Of a stretch of 64,000 bases of DNA, positions 25,774 through 34,787 are shown in pieces. How positions within the stretch are numbered: position 1 is the first letter of the stretch; the number at the start of each line of letters is the position of its first letter. Position numbers and translations under genes: made by a program. The notes beneath the pieces are model-generated. The model was not told where the DNA came from. It ran no database searches and was given only the letters and a program-made list of their open reading frames with translations. Source of the stretch: Malurus cyaneus samueli (taxonomy: Eukaryota > Chordata > Aves > Passeriformes > Maluridae); NCBI GenBank assembly GCA_009741485.1, contig VKON01000103.1, positions 1-64,000 on the forward strand. The letters run 5' to 3'.

Positions 25774-25779
25774 AATAAA
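25774..25779 (+). terminator. Polyadenylation signal AATAAA
   Basis: AATAAA lies 636 bp downstream of the TAG at 25,138. The following sequence is T-rich with TGTGTT. It is the first clear signal after the 23-bp minisatellite, so the predicted 3' UTR would contain that array. Inferred from sequence only. Confidence 0.45.
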
Positions 25780-27333
25780 CTCATTTTATTAATTTGTGTT
25801 TGTTTACAAGAAGATGATGATTTCTCTTATGCCCCAGCATTTTCCTTGCACTGTGCATTCCTCTTACAGGCTGGAATATAAACACCATGGAAAAAAAGGT
25901 CCTGTGTGCAAAATACAGCAGCAGTGTGCAACACATCTGTACTCCTCTAAATGGACAGACATTCAGAGGAGGATGTTTCAGAAAGAGGCTATGGAATCTT
26001 TGGCCAGAAACCAGGCAAAGAACATTTTTGAATGAGCTGTCCTTCCGCAAGAAGGGACAAAGACAGAGGAGTTTGTTTCAAGTGAGGACTGATGCTGTCA
26101 TCCGACGCTGGCAGCAAAGGTGGAGAAACCGAGAAAAAGGCCTCAGTAGGTTTAGTGCTGATTATTGGACTTCAGTGATGAGGACAGAACTTTCCTAAGC
26201 TGAACATTAAATCTCATACTCATCAAATTTTGGGAAGGTGTGCTAGGAAATACTTCCTTCACAGATGCCAATATATTTTCCTACCCTTTTCAGGTAAGAA
26301 AGGATTTCCCTCCTTGCATGCATTAATGGATGCTGGAATACAGAGTGGATGCTGTGAACTGTCTGGGTTTGAAGGGTACACTGCAGGATGCAAGGAAACA
26401 CTTCCAGGCATGGCATAGGTTGTACACCTGTTCAAACAAATGGGAACTGGAGAGGATTCTTTCAAAGTTCATGCCCTTCGCTTTCCATAAGCCATGCTCT
26501 TCCCAGGGTTTATAGGTCAGGAAGATGTACAATAGATGTGACAGGAAAGCTGGGAAAGCAGTGAGTGCTGTACCAGGATGGCCAAAAAAGTGCAAGAGCC
26601 ATCGCCAAACAGAGTGAGGCACCCAAATTCCATCTTTCCAGAGCTCTGGGCTGAACACACAAGTTCAGAAATGTGATGGGCTCTTCCCACGGTGCCTTCT
26701 GTGTTACCAGGTTAGGAATGTCAGCTTTCTCCTTTATTTCATATCAGAAAGAGAAATTTTTCTCTCATTTTGTCCATCTTAGCTATGCAGATGTGATGGG
26801 AGACCATGTGTCCATTGGTGCAGGTGTTGAACCTGAGAAAGACAGCCTGTAGTACCATTTGGATACCTGAGGGTTGTAACATAAAAACTTGCAAAAGCTA
26901 TGAACAGTCATTTTAAATCATGATAAAGAATGTGGTATGTTCCAATCTTCCTTAAAATTAAAAGTAATTACCACCTTTGGCTTCAGTGGGCTGTTATCAG
27001 GCATGTCTCTTTACCAACACTGTAATGCTTAATGTAATACTTTTCAATTGAGATTGGGTCCAAAAGCAGGAGATTCTCAGTCCTAAATTAGTACTCAGTC
27101 GAATAATTAAAATTAATTAATGAGTTTTAGTGAATAAATGCACATGTACAAATGTGCCAGCAGTTATTCTTTGTGGTTAGTAGGTCTCAGGCATTTTTTC
27201 ATTTAGTCTGTAGTGTGAACCAAAGTGTCTGCAGACTTGTGTACTAAATTTCTCTCCTGGTCATTACTTGATAATTATCATCACTAGAATTAAATTCTTA
27301 GTGTAGTGAGGAGATAGGAAATAGATAAGAAAG
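25780..27333. other. Noncoding stretch, nothing recognised
   Basis: Overlapping short frames around 25,800-26,660 on both strands show no family resemblance and no exon borders I trust. No repeat family was recognised. Confidence 0.5.
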
Positions 27334-27684
27334 TGTACTGGGTTTGCATGGTCAGGTTTTGGTAGCTAAAGGTTTCTGTGAGAAGCTTCCGGAACCTTGC
27401 CCCACAGAGCCAATGCCAGCTGGCTCCAAGAGAAGCCCAGTGAGCCCATCAGAGATGGTGCTAATGCCTCTGTTATTACTGTAGATTTGTAAACTTATTG
27501 ATGAAGGACAGAAAGGCTATTGCCGGCAAGTAATCGGAGCCAGAGAGGAGTGAGGATGAGTGAGAGGAGCAGCCCTGCAGACACCCGGGGCAGTGCAGGA
27601 GGAGGGGCAGGAGGTGCTGCAGGTGCCTGAGACGATATTCTCCTGCAGGCTTCGGTGCCCTGAGCACGAGGGGACACCGCATGC
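27334..27684 (+). mobile_element. Left part of a passerine-type endogenous retrovirus LTR
   Basis: The segment opens with TGTACTGGGTTTGCATGG at 27,334; TG is the expected first dinucleotide of an LTR. It keeps the order of landmarks I associate with an LTR common in songbird genomes: CAGGTTTTGGTAGC, TTCTGTGAGAAGCTTCC, GAGCCAATGCCAGCTGGCTC, GAGAGGAGTGAG, CCTGCAGACACC and GGGGCAGGAGGTGCTGCAGG. After that, instead of the LTR's right part, the sequence passes into the 41-bp array. No retroviral gene is present. The family name is left open because no library search was possible. Confidence 0.7.
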
Positions 27685-29029
27685 TGAGATCCACCCGGAG
27701 CCCGGGGAGCTCCACGGGGTGCACAGATCCACCCGCAGCCCGGGCAGGAGCTCCGCGGGGTGCAGAGATCCACCCTCAGCCCGGGCAGGAGCTCCGCGGG
27801 GTGCAGAGATCCACCCTCAGCCCGGGCAGGAGCTCCGCGGGGTGCACAGATCCACCCGCAGCCCGGGCAGGAGCTCCGCGGGGTGCAGAGATCCACCCGC
27901 AGCCCGGGCAGGAGCTCCGCGGGGTGCAGATCCACCCGCAGCCCGGGCAGGAGCTCCGCGGGGTGCACAGATCCACCCGCAGCCCGGGGAGGAGCTCCGC
28001 GGGGTGCACAGATCACCCGCAGCCCGGCACGAGCTCCGCGGGGTGCAAGATCCACCCGCAGCCCGGGAGGAGCTCCGCGGGGTGCAAGATCCACCCCAGC
28101 CGGGCAGGAGCTCCGCGGGTGCACAGATCCACCCTCAGCCCGGGCAGGAGCTCCGCGGGGTGCAGAGATCCACCCTCAGCCCGGGCAGGAGCTCCGCGGG
28201 GTGCACAGATCCACCCTCAGCCCGGGCAGGAGCTCCGCGGGGTGCAGAGATTCACCCGCAGCCCGGGCAGGAGTCCGCGGGGTGCACAGATCCACCCGCA
28301 GCCCGGGCAGGAGCTCCGCGGGGTGCACAGATCCACCCGCAGCCCGGGCAGGAGCTCCGCGGGGTGCAGATCCACCCGCAGCCCGGCAGGAGCTCCGCGG
28401 GTGCAGATCCACCCGCAGCCCGGGCAGGAGCTCCGCGGGGTGCACAGATACACCCGCAGCCCGGGCAGGAGCTCCGCGGGGTGCAGAGATCCACCCGCAG
28501 CCCGGGCAGGAGCTCCGCGGGGTGCAGAGATCCACCCGCAGGCCGAGGAGGAGCTCCGCGGGGTGCAGAGATCCACCCGCAGCCCGGGCAGGAGCTCCGC
28601 GGGGTGCACAGATCCACCCGCAGCCCGGGCAGGAGCTCCGCGGGGTGCACAGATCCACCCGCAGCCCGAGGAGGAGCTCCGCGGGGTGCACAGATCCACC
28701 CCAGCCCGAGGCAGGAGCTCCGCGGGGTGCACAGATCCACCCGCAGCCCGGGCAGGAGCTCCGCGGGGTGCACAGATCCACCCGCAGCCCGGGCAGGAGC
28801 TCCGCGGGGTGCAAGATCCACCCGCAGCCCGGGGAGGAGCTCCGCGGGGTGCAGAATCCACCCTCAGCCCGGGCAGGAGCTCCGCGGGTGCACAGATCCA
28901 CCCTCAGCCCGGGCAGGAGCTCCGCGGGTTGCAGAGATCCACCCTCAGCCGGGAGGAGCTCCGCGGGTGCACAGATCACCCGCAGCCGGGCAGGAGCTCC
29001 GCGGGGTGCAGATCCACCCGCAGCCCGGG

Positions 29030-29400
29030 CAGAGCTCCGCGGGTGCAGAGATCCACCCACCCCAGCGCAGGAGCTCCGCGGGGTGCAAGATCCACCAGCC
29101 CGGCAGGAGCTCCGCTGGGTGCAGAGATCCCCCGAGCGAGAGCTCCGCGGGGTGCAGAGATCACCGCACCCGGCAGGAGTCCGCGGGTGCGAGATCCACC
29201 CGCAGCCCGGGCAGGAGCTCCGCGGGGTGCACAGATCCACCCGCAGCCCGAGCTGCTGGGCAGAGCTCCGCGGGTGCAGAGATCCACCGCAGCCCGGGCA
29301 CTCCGGCGGGGTGCAGAGATCCACCGGCAGCCCAGGGGGTCCGCGGGTGCAGAGATCCACCCCAGCGGGCAGGAGCTCCGCGGGTGCAAGATCCACCCTC
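29030..29400 (+). repeat. Degenerate sub-block of the 41-bp array
   Basis: Units here are shortened and scrambled, with spacers such as CACCCACCCCAGCGCAGG and a CAGCCCGAGCTGCTGGGCAG insertion, unlike the near-uniform units on either side. It may be an older part of the array or a poorly assembled one. Confidence 0.6.
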
Positions 29401-31516
29401 AGGCCGGGCAGGAGCTCCGCGGGGTGCAGAGATCCACCCGCAGGCCGGGCAGGAGCTCCGCGGGGTGACAGATCCACCCGCAGCCCGGGCAGGAGCTCCG
29501 CGGGGTGCAGAGATTCACCCGCAGCCCGGAGGAGCTCCGCGGGTGCACAGATCCACCCGCAGCCCGGGAGGAGTTCCGCGGGGTGCACAGATCCACCCGC
29601 AGCCCGGGCAGGAGCTCCGCGGGGTGCAGAGATCCACCCGCAGCCCGAGGCAGGAGCTCCGCGGGGTGCACAGATCCACCCGCAGCCCGAGGAGGAGCTC
29701 CGCGGGGTGCACGAGATCCACCCGCAGCCCGGCAGGAGCTCCGCGGGGTGCAGAGATCCACCCGCAGCCGGGCAGGAGCTCCGCGGGTGTGCAGAGATCC
29801 ACCCGCAGCCCGGGCAGGAGCTCCGCGGGTTGCAGAGATCCACCCTCAGGCCGAGCAGGAGCTCCGCGGGGTGCAAGATCCACCCGCAGACCGGCAGGAG
29901 CTCCGCGGGGTGCAGAGATCCACCCGCAGCCCGGCAGGAGCTCCGCGGGGTGCACGAGATCCACCCTCAGCCCGGGCAGGAGCTCCGCGGGGTGCAGAGA
30001 TCCACCCGCAGCCCGGGCAGGAGCTCCGCGGGGTGCAGAGATCCACCCTCAGCCCGGGCAGGAGCTCCGCGGGGTGCAAGATCCACCCCAGCCCGGCAGG
30101 AGCTCCGCGGGGTGCACAGATCCACCCCAGCCCGGGGAGCATCCGCGGGGTGCAGAGATTCACCCGCAGCCCGGGGAGGAGCTCCGCGGGGTGCAGAGAT
30201 TCACCCCAGCCCGGGCAGGAGCTCCGCGGGGTGCAGATCCACCCGCAGCCCGGCAGAGCTCCGCGGGGTGCACAGATCCACCTCAGGCCGGGAGGAGCTC
30301 CGCGGGGTGCACAGATCCACCCTCAGGCCGGGAGGAGCTCCGCGGGGTGCAAGATCCACCCCAGCCCGGCAGGAGCTCCGCGGGGTGCAAGATCCACCCT
30401 CAGCCCGGGCAGGAGCTCCGCGGGTTGCAGAGATCCACCCTCAGGCCGGGCAGGAGCTCCGCGGGTGCAGAGATCCACCCCAGGCCGGCAGGAGCTCCGC
30501 GGGGTGCACAGATCCACCCGCAGCCCGAGGAGGAGCTCCGCGGGGTGCACAGATCCACCCTCAGCCCGAGGAGGAGCTCCGCGGGGTGCACAGATCCACC
30601 CTCAGCCCGGGCAGGAGCTCCGCGGGGTGCACAGATCCACCCGCAGCCCGGCAGGAGCTCCGCGGGGTGCAGAGATCCACCCGCAGCCCGGGGAGGAGCT
30701 CCGCGGGGTGCAGAGATCCACCCTCAGGCCGGGCAGGAGCTCCGCGGGGTGCAGAGATCCACCCGCAGCCCGGGCAGGAGCTCCGCGGGGTGCACAGATC
30801 CACCCGCAGCCCGGGCAGGAGCTCCGCGGGGTGCAGAGATCCACCCTCAGCCCGGGCAGGAGCTCCGCGGGGTGCACAGATCCACCCTCAGCCCGAGGCA
30901 GGAGCTCCGCGGGGTGCACAGATCCACCCGCAGACCGGGCAGGAGCTCCGCGGGGTGCAAGATCCACCCGCAGCCCGGGCAGAGCTCCGCGGGGTGCAGA
31001 GATCCACCCAGCCCGGGCAGGAGCTCCGCGGGGTGCAGAGATCACCCGCAGCCGGGAGGAGTCCGCGGGGTGCAGAGATCCACCGCAGCCCGGAGGAGCT
31101 CCGCGGGGTGCACAGATCCACCCTCAGCCCGGCAGGAGCTCCGCGGGGTGCACAGATCCACCCTCAGCCCGGGCAGGAGCTCCGCGGGGTGCAGAGATCC
31201 ACCCGCAGCCCGGGCAGGAGCTCCGCGGGGTGCACAGATCCACCCGCAGCCCGGGCAGGAGCTCCGCGGGGTGCAGAGATCCACCCGCAGCCCGGGCAGG
31301 AGCTCCGCGGGGTGCACAGATCCACCCGCAGCCCGGGGAGGAGCTCCGCGGGGTGCACAGATCCACCCGCAGCCCGGGCAGGAGCTCCGCGGGGTGCACA
31401 GATCCACCCGCAGCCGGGGAGCTCCGCGGGGTGCAGAGATCCACCCGCAGCCCGGGCAGGAGCTCCGCGGGGTGCAGATCCACCCGCAGCCCGGGCAGGA
31501 GCTCCGCGGGGTGCAC

Positions 31517-31866
31517 AGATCCACCCTCAGGCCGAGGAGGAGCTCCGCGGGGTGCACAGATCCACCCTCAGGCCGAGGAGGAGCTCCGCGGGGTGCACAG
31601 ATCCACCCTCAGCCCGAGGAGGAGCTCCGCGGGGTGCACAGATCCACCCTCAGCCCGGGCAGGAGCTCCGCGGGGTGCACAGATCCACCCTCAGCCCGAG
31701 GAGGAGCTCCGCGGGGTGCACAGATCCACCCCAGCCCGAGGAGGAGCTCCGCGGGGTGCACAGATCCACCCTCAGCCCGAGGAGGAGCTCCGCGGGGTGC
31801 ACAGATCCACCCTCAGCCCGAGGAGGAGCTCCGCGGGGTGCACAGATCCACCCCAGCCCGGGGAGC
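31517..31866 (+). repeat. Homogenised CCCGAGGAGG variant block in the 41-bp array
   Basis: Almost every unit in this stretch carries GAGGAGGAGCTCC in place of GGGCAGGAGCTCC, whereas elsewhere that variant is scattered. This is a local variant expansion within the array. Confidence 0.75.
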
Positions 31867-34111
31867 TCCGCGGGGTGCAGATACACCCGCAGCCCGGGCA
31901 GGAGCTCCGCGGGGTGCAGAGATCCACCCGCAGCCCGGGCAGGAGCTCCGCGGGGTGCAGAGATCCACCCAGCCCGGGCAGGAGCTCCGCGGGGTGCAAG
32001 ATCCACCCTCAGCCCGGGAGGAGCTCCGCGGGGTGCAGAGATCCACCCCAGCCCGGGAGGAGCTCCGCGGGGTGCACAGATCCACCCGCAGCCCGGGCAG
32101 GAGCTCCGCGGGGTGCAGATCCACCCGCAGCCCGGGCAGGAGCTCCGCGGGGTGCAGAGATCCACCCTCAGGCCGAGGAGGAGCTCCGCGGGGTGCAGAT
32201 CCGCAGCCGGGCCGGGGTAAGATCCACCGAGCCCGGCAGGAGCTCCGCGGGGTGCAGATCACCCGCAGCCCGGGAGGAGCTCCGCGGGGTGCAGAGATCC
32301 ACCCTCAGCCCGGGCAGGAGCTCCGCGGGGTGCACAGATCACCCGCAGCCCGGGGAGGAGCTCCGCGGGGTGCAGAGATCCACCCGCAGCCGGGCAGGAG
32401 CTCCGCGGGGTGCAAGATCCACCTCAGCCGGGCAGGAGCTCCGCGGGTGCAAGATCCACCCGCAGCCCGGGCAGGAGCTCCGCGGGTGCAGAGATCCACC
32501 TCAGGCCGGGCAGGAGCTCCGCGGGGTGCAGAGATCCACCCCAGCCCGGGCAGGAGTCCGCGGGGTGCACAGATCCACCCTCAGCCCGGGCAGGAGCTCC
32601 GCGGGGTGCACAGATCACCCCAGCCCGGGCAGGAGCTCCGCGGGTGCACAGATTCACCCTCAGCCCGGGCAGGAGCTCCGCGGGTGCACAGATCCACCCG
32701 CAGCCCGGGCAGGAGCTCCGCGGGTGCAAGATCCACCCTCAGGCCGGGCAGGAGCTCCGCGGGGTGCACAGATCCACCCCAGCCGGGCAGGAGCTCCGCG
32801 GGGTGCACAGATCCACCCTCAGGCCGGGCAGGAGCTCCGCGGGGTGCACAGATCCACCCCAGCCCGGGCAGGAGCTCCGCGGGGTGCAAGATCCACCCCA
32901 GCCCGGGAGGAGCTCCGCGGGTGCAAGATCCACCCTCAGCCGGGCAGGAGCTCCGCGGGTGCAAGATCCACCCCAGGCCGGGCAGGAGCTCCGCGGGGTG
33001 CAGAGATCCACCCGCAGCCGGGAGGAGCTCCGCGGGGTGCAGATCCACCCGCAGCCCGGCAGGAGCTCCGCGGGGTGCAAGATCCACCCTCAGCCCGGGC
33101 AGGAGCTCCGCGGGGTGCACAGATCACCCCAGCCCGGGCAGGAGCTCCGCGGGGTGCACAGATCCACCCGCAGCCCGGGAGGAGCTCCGCGGGGTGCACA
33201 GATCACCCTCAGCCGAGGAGGAGCTCCGCGGGGTGCACAGATCCACCCTCAGCCCGGGAGGAGCTCCGCGGGGTGCAAGATTCACCCGCAGCCCGGGCAG
33301 GAGCTCCGCGGGGTGCAGATCCACCCGCAGCCGGGCAGGAGCTCCGCGGGTGCAGAGATCCACCCCAGCCGGGCAGGAGCTCCGCGGGGTGCAAGATCCA
33401 CCCGCAGCCGGGCAGGAGCTCCGCGGGTGCAAGATCCACCCCAGGCCGGCAGGAGCTCCGCGGGGTGCAGATCCACCCTCAGCCCGGGAGGAGCTCCGCG
33501 GGGTGCAAGATTCACCCGCGCCCGGGCAGGAGCTCCGCGGGGTGCAGAGATCCACCCTCAGCCCGGGCAGGAGCTCCGCGGGGTGCAAGATCACCCGCAG
33601 CCCGGGGCAGGAGTCCGCGGGGTGCAGAGATCCACCCCAGCCGGGCAGGAGCTCCGCGGGGTGCACAGATCCACCCCAGCCCGGGCAGGAGCTCCGCGGG
33701 GTGCACAGATCACCCCAGCCCGGGCAGGAGCTCCGCGGGGTGCACAGATCCACCCTCAGCCCGGGCACGAGCTCCGCGGGGTGCAAGATCACCCCAGCCC
33801 GGGCAGGAGCTCCGCGGGGTGCAAGATCCACCCCAGCCCGGGAGAGCTCCGCGGGGTGCACGAGATCTCACCCGCAGCCCGGGCAGGAGCTCCGCGGGGT
33901 GCACAGATCCACCCTCAGCCCGGGCAGGAGCTCCGCGGGGTGCACAGATCCACGCGCAGCCCGAGGAGGAGCTCCGCGGGGTGCAGAGATCCACCCTCAG
34001 CCCGGGCAGGAGCTCCGCGGGTGCAGAGATCCACCCGCAGCCCGGGCAGGAGCTCCGCGGGGTGCAGATCCACCCGCAGCCCGGGCAGGAGCTCCGCGGG
34101 GTGCACAGATC

Positions 34112-34325
34112 AGACAGATCTCTGGAGAGGGAGAATGGAGAAAATCCTCCCTCACTGTAGTTGCTGGTGTGCAGGCAGAATGTTTTATCACAAGCCTGGA
34201 GAATTCTGATGCTCTGCAGCAACATGCTGAGATCAGGCTTGGGTTAATAAAAGCAATGAAACCAGCACTTAACTTCCAAATGGATTTCCATGGAGACAGC
34301 CAGACAGTAATAGTGTTTGGACTTT
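34112..34325. other. Short unique spacer between the 41-bp array and GALNT18 3' end
   Basis: About 200 bp of AT-rich unique sequence. The right half of the LTR is not recognisable here. Confidence 0.5.
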
Positions 34326-34331
34326 TTTATT
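34326..34331 (-). terminator. GALNT18: Candidate polyadenylation signal of GALNT18
   Basis: AATAAA on the minus strand, about 310 bp beyond the GALNT18 stop codon and about 215 bp before the 41-bp array. It is the first canonical signal I found after the stop. Longer 3' UTRs are possible. Confidence 0.4.
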
Positions 34332-34640
34332 CAATAAAAGTTTGAGTTATAAATATTTTCCATTTGCTTCCTATTTACAGTTGTAAAATATTTTAGGGTA
34401 GCCTACCCGTCACCTGTCATTCAGCATCTCTATAAATGTAGTGAAAACATCATTGTGAAATAAAAACATCTTATTTCCAGCCCACAAACCCTATTTCCAC
34501 ACACTCACAAAATAAAATCAGAGACAAAAAAGAGGAGAGCAGGGATTGGGGGGATGGAGGCGAGACCAATACAGTACAGCAGGCAACAATGCAGTACTTG
34601 CTACACAGTAGCAAAAGAAACGGGTACAAAATTGAGTCTG

Positions 34641-34787
34641 CTATGATGACAAGCTGCTCAGGACATTTGTGATGGACCAGCGCTGTCCAGTGCACCTCTG
34701 TAGGACCAGCTGAAATCCAAATTCGTTTTCATTGTTTTCCTGCAATTCCAGGCAGCGCTTGGATTTTCGGTTCTGGATAGGACCTCC
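34641..34787 (-). CDS. GALNT18: GALNT18 last coding exon (lectin gamma repeat, stop)
   Basis: 48 codons plus TAG at 34,641-34,643. It starts [15 protein letters not shown] and contains the third ricin-type repeat with CLEL and QRW, ending in NVLSSLSS. The acceptor is a good polypyrimidine tract ending TTTAAAG. The phase is 0. Confidence 0.9.
   Translation of the reverse strand, partial: GGPIQNRKSKRCLELQENNENEFGFQLVLQRCTGQRWSITNVLSSLSS

Larger units (their letters stand above)
27685..34111 (+). repeat. CpG-rich 41-bp minisatellite, about 160 copies
   Basis: Head-to-tail units read GGGGTGCACAGATCCACC, then CGCAGCCCGGGCAGG, then AGCTCCGC, 41 bases in the commonest form. Main variants are CAGAGATCC, CAAGATCC or CAGATCC for CACAGATCC; CCCTCAG or CCCCAG for CCCGCAG; and CCCGAGGAGG for CCCGGGCAGG. 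Each full unit has four CpGs and several self-complementary hexamers. The first unit is diverged and grades into the LTR fragment on the left. The right edge is sharp, at CACAGATCAGACAG. Because 41 is not a multiple of 3 and no frame has a stop, very long open frames (one over 2,200 codons) run through it; they are by-products of the repeat, not genes. Confidence 0.97.

Noticed and set aside
25796..26198. Frames just after the two-exon gene, considered as an extra exon
   Set aside because: The preceding exon has a clean stop and a downstream polyadenylation signal, and no acceptor in frame was convincing.
27685..34111. CRISPR-like array
   Set aside because: There are no unique spacers between repeats; units abut directly and the context is a vertebrate genome.
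27560..34345. A frame of about 2,260 codons on the + strand and many minus-strand frames in the 41-bp array
   Set aside because: All + frames are open over the same DNA, the frame switches with each indel, and the content is only the translated repeat.
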